NCBI GenBank assembly: GCA_947523045.1
Contig: CANNUR010000162.1
Span: forward strand, 1-6,896
Direction: 5' to 3'
DNA length: 6,896 nucleotides
Source: an uncultured Prosthecobacter sp.
GTDB taxonomy: Bacteria > Verrucomicrobiota > Verrucomicrobiia > Verrucomicrobiales > Verrucomicrobiaceae
Shown here: positions 1 to 6,375 of the stretch, piece by piece
Layout of the letters: each line of letters opens with the position of its first letter
Numbering within the stretch: position 1 is the stretch's first letter
Notes under the pieces: model-generated
Databases searched by the model: none
What the model was told of the DNA's origin: nothing
What the model saw: the letters and a program-made list of their open reading frames with translations, nothing else
Translations under genes and position numbers: made by a program

Positions 1-835
1 CGGTGTCGTAGACCTTGACCTTCTTCGAGGGACTGCCGATTACAACCTTCTTGTGGTCGGGGCTGATGTCGGCACTCATCACCTGGTCGAACTCGGCGCC
101 GGCCTCGATGATGCGCTTGCCGGTCTTGACGTCCCAGACCACGGCATGGCCCATTTTGCCGCCGCGCCCGCCGCCCATGACCAGCAGGGAACCGTTGCGA
201 CTGAAGCGCAGGCTACGCGCGTAGCCTTCCGTATACGGGAAGACGCCGGCAAGCTGGCGGCTCTCCGTGTCGTAGAGCAGGATCTGCTTCACGCCGGCCA
301 CCGCGACCAGGGAGGTCCACGGGCTGGCTGCCATGGCGGTCACCGCCGTGGTGCGCGGCGCCACCAGAACGGGCTCCAGCAGCACGTGCTCGGGCCGGGC
401 AATCGGTCCCTCGGGCCGGCCGCTGGTGACGGCGACCGCCATGTCGACCTTGGGCTTGGTCGACTTCTTGGCGATGCTCGATTTCGTTTCCAGCAGGCCG
501 CCGCTGACCCAGGCGGCGAGGGTTTTCAGTTCCTCGGCGTTCAGCGGCGTGCCTTCCGGCGGCATGAAGGGTTCCTCCTTCTTCGCGCAGGTGGTCCACA
601 GTCGGCTGCCATCAGGGTTGCCGGCATCGACCACCGCGCCACCGCCGCCGCCGGTCATGACCGCGCCGAAGCTGGTGAGATCGAGGTCACCGCGCTTCTT
701 GTCGGGGTTGTGGCAGGAGAAGCACTTATTCTCCAGCAGCGGCTTGATGTGGTCCTCGTACGTGATCTTCCCCGTGTCCTGAGCGGCCGCGGAGGCCAGG
801 GCGGAGAGGAAGAGAAGCGAGCAGCGGGTTTTCAT
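1..835 (-). CDS. Secreted c-type cytochrome / WD40-like repeat protein, C-terminus cut off by window edge
   Basis: This open frame runs from an ATG at 835 to the left edge with no stop, giving 278 residues of a longer protein. Residues 1-18 form a Sec signal peptide with likely cleavage after the Ala run (AAA/QD). A planctomycete-type cytochrome c domain (PSCyt1-like) follows at about 24-115: haem motif CFSCH at 38-42, then NPDKKRGDL, a likely axial Met in MPPE at 91-94, and the closing helix ELKTLAAWV at 102-110. A linker rich in Lys, Ser and Pro leads to beta-propeller-like repeats. Three blade-like units are visible at about 164-189, 205-235 (ending VVWD) and 251-277 (ending VKVYD), with more expected beyond the edge. 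The start was chosen because it gives the signal peptide directly; no Shine-Dalgarno sequence precedes it. The gene lies 99 bp downstream of the DUF1549/DUF1553 gene on the same strand. Probable role: periplasmic or surface haem protein with a propeller for binding or catalysis; substrate unknown. Confidence 0.9.
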   Translation of the reverse strand, partial: MKTRCSLLFLSALASAAAQDTGKITYEDHIKPLLENKCFSCHNPDKKRGDLDLTSFGAVMTGGGGGAVVDAGNPDGSRLWTTCAKKEEPFMPPEGTPLNAEELKTLAAWVSGGLLETKSSIAKKSTKPKVDMAVAVTSGRPEGPIARPEHVLLEPVLVAPRTTAVTAMAASPWTSLVAVAGVKQILLYDTESRQLAGVFPYTEGYARSLRFSRNGSLLVMGGGRGGKMGHAVVWDVKTGKRIIEAGAEFDQVMSADISPDHKKVVIGSPSKKVKVYDT

Positions 836-934
836 GGGGGCTTGGCTTGGGGGGATCGTGGGGCACCGCGACCTCGGCACCGCGCAACGGTGCGGCGGTG
901 GGTGGCGACGGGAGGACGGGCGGTCGCCGCCCGG
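836..934 (-). other. GC-rich intergenic spacer with two small hairpins and a 9-bp direct repeat
   Basis: This is the gap between the DUF1553 stop and the cytochrome/WD40 start. Immediately after the stop lies a perfect 7-bp stem with a 3-base loop (917-923 with 927-933). Further on, GCACCG at 877-882 can pair with CGGTGC at 888-893 across a 5-base loop. The 9-mer GGCACCGCG (plus strand) occurs at 862-870 and again at 876-884, so the 888-893 arm has two possible partners. None of the stems is followed by a T run on the minus strand, so a strong intrinsic terminator is unlikely. The first stem could protect a 3' end or weaken read-through. The last bases before the ATG are a run of C. No convincing promoter is visible. 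Confidence 0.4.
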
Positions 935-3751
935 TCAGTGATTGAAGTAAAACTCCTTCGAGTTCATCAGGGCCCAGAAAACGTCCTCCAGGGCCTGCTG
1001 GCGCTGGTCGGGCGCGGCGGCCAGGGTCTGCTGGATCGGCTGCCACTCCTTGTCGAGCGGCAGGCGGCCGAACACGCGCAGGTAGAGATCCTCAATGATT
1101 TCGCGGTCGCTCTTCTTCGCCTCGATGAGCTTGGCCACAACCTTGCCCTGGCGGATGCGATCGTTGACGGCGTCACCGTTCATCAGGTGCAGTGCCTGCG
1201 ACAGGGTGGGCTCCATCTTGACCTCGCAGGAGCAGACCGACTCACGCTTGGCGCGGCCGAAGGTGGTGAGGAAGTAGTTGCTGACCGCACCGTCGGCGAT
1301 CTGCACCGCGCGGGCGCCGAGCGGCAAGCCCTGGAACTTGTTGGGTGTCTCGGTGATCTGCGAGATCGCGTCGAGCAGGACCTCGGCGCGCACGCGGCGC
1401 ACCTGGGCATGCGAGAAGTTCTTTTTGTCGCTGGCATTGGTCTCGTTGACCTTGGTGCTGCGCTGGTAGGTCATCGAGGTGCAGATGTCCTTGACCAGCT
1501 TGCGCATGTCATACTTCGAGGTGACCAGGTTTTCCGCCAGCGCCGCGAGCAGTTCGGGGTTCGACGGCGGATTGGAGACGCGCACGTCATCGACCGGATC
1601 GACAATGCCGGTGCCGAAGAAGTGGGCCCAGGTGATGTTGGCGATGTTGCGCGCGAAGTAGGGGTTCTTCGGCGAGACCAGCCACTCGGCGAGCACGCGG
1701 CGGCGGTCCTCGCCGGGCTTGAGCTCGGGCGTCTCACCGCCGAGGAACTTCGGCTTCATCACCGCCTGGGTCAGGAAGTGGCGCGATTCGCCGGACTTGC
1801 TGTTGTAGATGATGACCTCCTGAGGGTCGTCCGTGTTCTTGCGGCCGATCTGGGAGAAGAAGGCCTTGAAGCCGTAGTAGTCGTCCATCGTCCAGCGATC
1901 GAAGGGATGGTTGTGGCACTGGGCGCACTGGATGCGCATGCCCATGAACACCTGGGCGACGTTCTCGGTCAGCTTCAACTGGTCGAGTTCGGTCTGATAG
2001 AAGTTCACCGGCGGGTTGGAAACAGTGCCGCCGGTGGCGGACAGCAGTTCAACCACGATGTCGTCAAGGGGCACATTCTTGGCGATGCGCTCCGACAGCC
2101 AGTTGTGATACAGCAGGGCGTTCTTGTAGAACGGCGGGCGGTTGTTGTTGCCGGGAATGTTGGAGCGGATCTGCAGCAGCTCGGCCCACTTCATCACCCA
2201 GAGTTCCGTGAATTCCTTGCGCTGCAGCAGTCCGTCGACGAGGGCCTCGCGCTTCTTCGGATTGGCGTCGGCCAGGAAGGCGCGGACTTCTTCGGGCTTC
2301 GGATACAGGCCGACGACATCGATGCAGGCGCGGCGGACATACTCCTCGTCGGTGCAAATGCCGGAGGGCAGAATGCGCAGCTTGTGCAGGTTCTCATTGA
2401 CCAGGGTGTCGATGTAGTTCGCCTCGGCGACCTTCGGCCGCTCATACTGGATCTTCTCGGGAATGACGAGCACCTGGGCGGTGACACTGTAGACGTCGAA
2501 GCGGGCCAGGATGAAGGCCGCGCCGCGCTCGGCCGACGTGATCAGGCCATCGGCGTTGACAGTCGCGGTGGGGTCGTTGTTCGACATGAACAGCGCCAGT
2601 TTGGTGACGTCGCGGTCCGTGCCATCCGAGTAGGTGGCGCGCACGGTCATCTGCTGGCTGTTGCCCGCCCCTTCGAGCACCATCTGCTTGGGATAGACCT
2701 CGATGCCAGTGACGGTGGCGACATCCTTGGCGTCGGCGGGCGCGCCGGTGCCGATCCATTCGAGGATGGTCTGGTTGTACTGCGACTCCGGCGTGTAGCA
2801 CTGGTTGCCGGAATGCGGCACGGCACCAACCGCCTTCTCGACGAGGGTGGACTCCTCCGGAATGGCCAGGTTGATGCGGCGACCGACCATCTCGCGGGTC
2901 AGGCGCACGTAGTCACCCTGCGGGTCAAAGCCGAAGAGGCTGAGACGGAAGCCGTCCTTGCCGCGGGCGGCGCCGTGGCAGCCGCCTGCGTTGCAGCCGC
3001 CACGCAGGAAGATTGGCATGACATCGAGTTGGAAGGAGACCGGACGATCCTTGTGACCGCCGCGCACCTCCAGCGGGACCGTGACGGTCTGCTCACCGAT
3101 CGAGGCCACCAGCTGCGTCGTGCCGCTGTCAGCCAGCGGCTTGAGGATGTCGCCCTCAAGGCTCGCCAGCTTGGGATCAGCGACGCGCAGGCCGGCAAAA
3201 CGGGTGACATCGCGCGTGGTGGCATCGGCAAAGGTTGCCATGACCACGACCTGATGCTGGTCGCGCTTGGTTTCGAGCGCGAGCTTCTCCGGGAAGATCT
3301 CAAGCTTCTTGATGGAAGCGACACGGGAAGCGAGGTCGGCCTCGGCCTTGATCTCCTCCGGCGACTTGTAACGCATGACCACGCCCTGCGGCCACTGGGC
3401 TCCCTGGGCGATCCAGGCCTTGACCAGTTCGATGTCGGCCGCCGGCAGCGGGCCGCCCTTGGGCGGCATGAGGTCGTCGTGATCGGCCGGCAGAATCAGG
3501 CGCTTGACCAGTTCGCTCTCATCCGGCTTGCCGGGCACCAGGGCCGGCCCGCTGTCGCCGCCCTTGAGCAGGGCTTCGGCGGTGTGCATGAGCAGGTCGC
3601 CCTTCACCTTGTCGGGGTTGTGGCACTCGAGGCACTTGCTCTCGAGCATGGCCTGGACGCGGGCGAAGTCAACCTTGGCCGGTTCGGCCGAGGCGGCGGA
3701 CGCAAGCAGGGCGGCGGCTCCCAGGAAGCGGAGGGGGTGGAGACGTTGCAT
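935..3751 (-). CDS. Secreted planctomycete-type cytochrome protein: PSCyt1, two Ig-like domains, DUF1549 and DUF1553
   Basis: Complete gene of 938 residues. A Sec signal peptide spans 1-22 (cleavage near ASA/EP). A PSCyt1 haem domain at about 27-118 has CLECH at 40-44 and a candidate axial Met in LMPPKGG at 94-100. Two bacterial Ig-like (Big_2-type) stretches lie at about 148-230 and 348-430, each with the pattern 'ATxxDxTxRDVT'. Between them, GGCNAGGCHG at 251-260 has a CX4CH spacing (C253, C258, H259), a conserved feature of this family. DUF1549 covers about 446-640 and includes the CAQCHNHPFDRW motif at 609-620, a further CXXCH. DUF1553 covers about 680-930, with ARNIANITWAHFFGTGIVDPVDD at its start and CSCE at 840-843 followed by LSQALHLMNGD. 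ATG 3751 was chosen because the signal peptide starts there. The gene lies 51 bp after the PPC gene and is probably co-transcribed with it. Family assignment is secure; the reaction is unknown, and haem loading at the second and third sites is inference. Confidence 0.95.
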   Translation of the reverse strand: MQRLHPLRFLGAAALLASAASAEPAKVDFARVQAMLESKCLECHNPDKVKGDLLMHTAEALLKGGDSGPALVPGKPDESELVKRLILPADHDDLMPPKGGPLPAADIELVKAWIAQGAQWPQGVVMRYKSPEEIKAEADLASRVASIKKLEIFPEKLALETKRDQHQVVVMATFADATTRDVTRFAGLRVADPKLASLEGDILKPLADSGTTQLVASIGEQTVTVPLEVRGGHKDRPVSFQLDVMPIFLRGGCNAGGCHGAARGKDGFRLSLFGFDPQGDYVRLTREMVGRRINLAIPEESTLVEKAVGAVPHSGNQCYTPESQYNQTILEWIGTGAPADAKDVATVTGIEVYPKQMVLEGAGNSQQMTVRATYSDGTDRDVTKLALFMSNNDPTATVNADGLITSAERGAAFILARFDVYSVTAQVLVIPEKIQYERPKVAEANYIDTLVNENLHKLRILPSGICTDEEYVRRACIDVVGLYPKPEEVRAFLADANPKKREALVDGLLQRKEFTELWVMKWAELLQIRSNIPGNNNRPPFYKNALLYHNWLSERIAKNVPLDDIVVELLSATGGTVSNPPVNFYQTELDQLKLTENVAQVFMGMRIQCAQCHNHPFDRWTMDDYYGFKAFFSQIGRKNTDDPQEVIIYNSKSGESRHFLTQAVMKPKFLGGETPELKPGEDRRRVLAEWLVSPKNPYFARNIANITWAHFFGTGIVDPVDDVRVSNPPSNPELLAALAENLVTSKYDMRKLVKDICTSMTYQRSTKVNETNASDKKNFSHAQVRRVRAEVLLDAISQITETPNKFQGLPLGARAVQIADGAVSNYFLTTFGRAKRESVCSCEVKMEPTLSQALHLMNGDAVNDRIRQGKVVAKLIEAKKSDREIIEDLYLRVFGRLPLDKEWQPIQQTLAAAPDQRQQALEDVFWALMNSKEFYFNH

Positions 3752-3802
3752 GGGGGTATTGGGCTTACCTACGTGGGATGAAACGCATTTATCACAGTCA
3801 GC
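3752..3802 (-). other. Short spacer between PPC and DUF1549/DUF1553 genes
   Basis: This 51-bp gap has no terminator-like stem and no convincing promoter, which favours co-transcription of the two flanking genes. The only purine-rich stretch is AGG about 16 bases before the ATG at 3751, too far for a normal Shine-Dalgarno contact. The bases directly before the start codon are CCCCC, the same as before the cytochrome/WD40 gene. Confidence 0.4.
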
Positions 3803-6226
3803 TCACTTGCCGGCGGCTTCCTGGCGCAGCTGCTCAAGGCGGGACAGCGGCTTTGGTGCGGCCGGCTTGGCCTCGGTTTTTGGCTTGGCCTCGGCGACGA
3901 CCGGCTGCGCCGGAGCGGCCTTGCGCGGTGCATCGATGCGCAGGGTCGAGCCAAGGGCGATGCGGTGGGTGGTGGTGCCACCTGGCACCGGAATCTCGAC
4001 ACGGACGAAAAGGTTCGACTGTTTGCCGATGGGCGACTTGTCGTCGGTCTTGACCGTGAAGCTCACTTCCTTGGTGTCCTTGGTGATCTTGGCGGGCTCG
4101 ACCGGAATGGTGTCAGGCACGCCGGTGATGGCAGCCACGGCCTCGCCCTCGAAGGGCTGCAGGTGCTCGAGCTTGGCGACCATGACGGTCTCTTGGCCCT
4201 TCTCGACCGCCACCAGCGGGATGGCCGGCGCGGTGAGGAAGGCCGGGGCGGTGGTGACTTCGCAGAAGGGCGAGGCATTGTAGACGCGGCCGTTGCCGGC
4301 ATCGGCCTCACCCATGACAACAAAGTTCCATTTGCCGGCCGGGGCATTGGCATTGGCGTCGAGCTGGAAATAGCACTCGTCCTTGCCTTCCGGGATGGTC
4401 TGCTCGCCGAGCGAACTGACGCCGGAGGGTTTCCAAGTCATGAACACGCGGATGGGCGCCTTGAATCCCTCCTTGCGCACGGCCTTGATCTTGAGCTGGA
4501 GCATGCCGTTGTTGACGAGCGGCACGGCCGGCTTCTCGATTTCCAGGGCAAACGGTGCCTCCTCGACGACGGCCACCGGCAGTCGATCCTGAATCTCGGT
4601 CAGATAGATGACGTTGCCGTTGCGGACGACGTCAAACTCCTGGCGCATGCGGCCAACCGTGGTGATTTTGGGATCAGCCGACTTGAGCGTGACCGGCACG
4701 GCGGCATGACCGAGAGGTGCGTCGGGCGCGGCCTCGAACATCAGCGGAATGCTGCTGTAATCCTTGGGCAGGTTCTGGGTGACCAGCTTGACCCCCTGGG
4801 GCAGACCGGACGCCTCGAACTGAAAGTCGCCGCTGACATTGCTGCGGACGATGTTCTCCAGCAGCACCATGCGGCCGCCGCGCGGCACGGCGATGAACTG
4901 GCGGTAGTGCGAGTCGTTGACGGTGTAATGCGGCGAGGAGAAGGCCAGCACCGGCTCGGAGTTGATCACTTCAACGCGGTACACGAAGTTCGCTCCACCG
5001 CGCTCCAGGTGGTCGGTAACGCGCAGGTAGTACTCGCCGTCGGCCGGCACATTGACCTTGAACTTGCTGTCGAGCCGGCGGCGACCGCCGCCGTCGTCGT
5101 TGTTGGCAACGTTGGAACCCTTGGCGTTGAGGACGTTGACCACGGAATCCAGCGGCGAACCCAGTGCCTGCCCGAAGGTCTCCACCTCGAGCTGCTGCCC
5201 TTTTTTGAGCGACAGCTTGAAGAAATCGATGTCGCCCGGCTGATCGATGACGCCGTTGAAGGCGACGGACTGGGTCTTGGCATCGGAGACGGTGGCCTTG
5301 GCGAGTTCGTTGTTCGGCTCGGCCTCAAGGACATTGTCGAAGTTGACCAGGCGGAAGACGTTGCCCGAGGGCGCCGGCTCCTGGGTGGCGGAGAACAGGC
5401 TATATCCTTCGATGGCGGCTTCCGGCAGCTTCACCTCTTCCTCAAAGGAGGCATCCTTTTCGATGAACCGCACCTTCTGGGTCGAGCCCAGCCGCCCGCC
5501 GGCCGGATACACCACGTCGGGACGACGGAAGCTGCCGACATGCACGCGGTAGTAGTAGTTGCCGGCACCGCGGTAGGAGGAGTCGCGCACCATGACGTAG
5601 TAATCGCCGTCGTACTCGGCAACGAACGAGCAGTAGCCGTCCTGGCGGAACAGAATGGTGTCGTCAGAGAAGGCCTTTTCAAAGCGGTCCTTGTCGAGAA
5701 TGGCGACGTACGGATCAAAGATCGTGTAGCCGAGGCGGATGCCTTCGACCTCGAGACTGATGCGCTGGCCCTTTTTGGCGCTGATCTTGTAGTAATCGAC
5801 ATCCTCGTTGGTGATGACACCTTCCAAGGTGCGGTTGAGTTCGGTGGCCTGGGCGGCGTCGAACTCGCTATTCGGCTCCTTCTCTTCGACCACCGGGAAG
5901 GGACCGACAAAGAACTGGCGGCCATGCGAGACGCCGGAGCGGGTGCGAATGCGGAACAGATGGTTGCCAAGACGCGTGTCGGGAGCGACCTGCAGGGTCA
6001 GCTCAACCCGGTTGTTCTCGACCTTGTCGACGCTCTTCTGGGTGAAGCCGGGCGAGGCGAAGATGAGGCTCTCAAAGTCAGCCAGACGGCTGCCGGCGAG
6101 CACGACCTTCAGCTCCGAACCGCGCTGGGCGCCGCGCGGGGTCGTGCTGGTGAAGTCGGGATAGGCGGCCAGCGCCTGCAGGGTGGCGACTGCGAGCAGG
6201 GCCGGAACGAGGAGGAGTTTGGACAT
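3803..6226 (-). CDS. Secreted protein with two PPC (pre-peptidase C-terminal) domains
   Basis: Complete gene of 807 residues. A hydrophobic Sec signal peptide spans 1-20/21. Residues 27-107 look like an IPT/Ig-like beta domain. Two PPC-type domains follow, at about 116-230 and 302-420. Each starts with an acidic EPN motif (EPNS at 117, EPNN at 303), continues with a D-[VI]-D-[YF]-[YF]-K segment and KKGQ, and ends in a D-G-[DE]-Y-Y strand (207-210, 397-400), so they are clearly related repeats. The Asn/Asp/Gly-rich stretch at 375-382 in the second resembles loops that often bind calcium. The rest, to about 765, is beta-rich with probable Ig-like modules (about 460-535, 555-660 and 668-765). 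The C-terminus (767-795) is a Pro/Ala/Lys-rich tail followed by a short charged helix. No protease or other catalytic domain is visible, so PPC is not acting here as a protease appendage. Proteins of this type commonly sit beside DUF1501 and DUF1549/DUF1553 genes in PVC bacteria. Likely role: binding or scaffolding at the cell envelope (inference). Confidence 0.93.
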   Translation of the reverse strand: MSKLLLVPALLAVATLQALAAYPDFTSTTPRGAQRGSELKVVLAGSRLADFESLIFASPGFTQKSVDKVENNRVELTLQVAPDTRLGNHLFRIRTRSGVSHGRQFFVGPFPVVEEKEPNSEFDAAQATELNRTLEGVITNEDVDYYKISAKKGQRISLEVEGIRLGYTIFDPYVAILDKDRFEKAFSDDTILFRQDGYCSFVAEYDGDYYVMVRDSSYRGAGNYYYRVHVGSFRRPDVVYPAGGRLGSTQKVRFIEKDASFEEEVKLPEAAIEGYSLFSATQEPAPSGNVFRLVNFDNVLEAEPNNELAKATVSDAKTQSVAFNGVIDQPGDIDFFKLSLKKGQQLEVETFGQALGSPLDSVVNVLNAKGSNVANNDDGGGRRRLDSKFKVNVPADGEYYLRVTDHLERGGANFVYRVEVINSEPVLAFSSPHYTVNDSHYRQFIAVPRGGRMVLLENIVRSNVSGDFQFEASGLPQGVKLVTQNLPKDYSSIPLMFEAAPDAPLGHAAVPVTLKSADPKITTVGRMRQEFDVVRNGNVIYLTEIQDRLPVAVVEEAPFALEIEKPAVPLVNNGMLQLKIKAVRKEGFKAPIRVFMTWKPSGVSSLGEQTIPEGKDECYFQLDANANAPAGKWNFVVMGEADAGNGRVYNASPFCEVTTAPAFLTAPAIPLVAVEKGQETVMVAKLEHLQPFEGEAVAAITGVPDTIPVEPAKITKDTKEVSFTVKTDDKSPIGKQSNLFVRVEIPVPGGTTTHRIALGSTLRIDAPRKAAPAQPVVAEAKPKTEAKPAAPKPLSRLEQLRQEAAGK

Positions 6227-6320
6227 GGCGATCAGGGGTTGACAGACTAACTACGGAGATGGGGCGGCCTCTTGTTGCAGGGAATGCGCGGAGCCCGCCC
6301 GGGCGCGCGGCAAACGGAGA
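6227..6320 (-). promoter_or_regulatory. Leader region upstream of the PPC gene; possible but unproven promoter
   Basis: This stretch lies between the hairpin at 6321-6347 and the PPC start codon. If the hairpin terminates transcription, a promoter for the three downstream genes must lie here or further upstream. No -35/-10 pair with good match and spacing stands out. The AT-richer part is at about 6240-6256 on the minus strand (GTAGTTAGTCTGTC), roughly 15-30 bases before the ATG. A 10-bp GC palindrome sits at 6296-6305. No Shine-Dalgarno sequence precedes the ATG. Confidence 0.2.
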
Positions 6321-6347
6321 GGGGCGGTGTGGCTGCCACACCGCCCC
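6321..6347 (-). terminator. Perfect 12-bp GC-rich hairpin after DUF1501; terminator or attenuator
   Basis: Bases 6321-6332 (GGGGCGGTGTGG) are exactly complementary to 6336-6347, leaving a 3-base loop. The stem begins 28 bases after the DUF1501 stop codon on the coding strand, which is where an intrinsic terminator is expected. The tail on the minus strand is TCTCCGTTTG, only moderately rich in T, so termination could be partial. Alternatives are an mRNA-stabilising 3' stem or a dispersed repeat element. Confidence 0.6.
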
Positions 6348-6375
6348 GGATTGGGAAGCCTACGAAGGGAACCGG

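Noticed and set aside
3452..3467. Perfect 7-bp inverted repeat with 2-base loop in the cytochrome domain coding sequence
   Set aside because: It covers the codons for MPPKGGP, where Pro and Gly codons are naturally complementary in GC-rich genes. The 2-base loop is also too small for a stable full-length stem.
53..3781. Plus-strand open frame of 1242 codons antisense to the cytochrome genes
   Set aside because: It runs across two genes and an intergenic spacer, lacks any recognisable domain, and is rich in Gly, Arg, Leu, Val and Asp as expected from reading high-GC codons backwards. The minus-strand frames have signal peptides and family motifs.
3765..3788. Seven-codon mini-ORF (MRFIPRR) in the spacer before the DUF1549/DUF1553 gene, minus strand
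   Set aside because: It has no ribosome site, no run of regulatory codons and no associated terminator/antiterminator, so a chance ATG-to-stop is the simplest explanation.
3504..4283. Plus-strand open frame of 259 codons spanning the PPC/DUF1549 junction
   Set aside because: It overlaps two well-supported minus-strand genes and has low-complexity Ser/Ala/Gly composition with no motif.
4966..5334. Overlapping minus-strand frames rich in Ser, Arg, Pro and Thr within the large genes
   Set aside because: These are out-of-frame readings of the PPC gene with shadow composition; the same applies to the similar frames inside the DUF1549/DUF1553 gene.
3965..6250. Plus-strand open frame of 761 codons antisense to the PPC gene
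   Set aside because: It mirrors the PPC coding region and has shadow-type composition with no domains or signal peptide. It is a by-product of codon bias.
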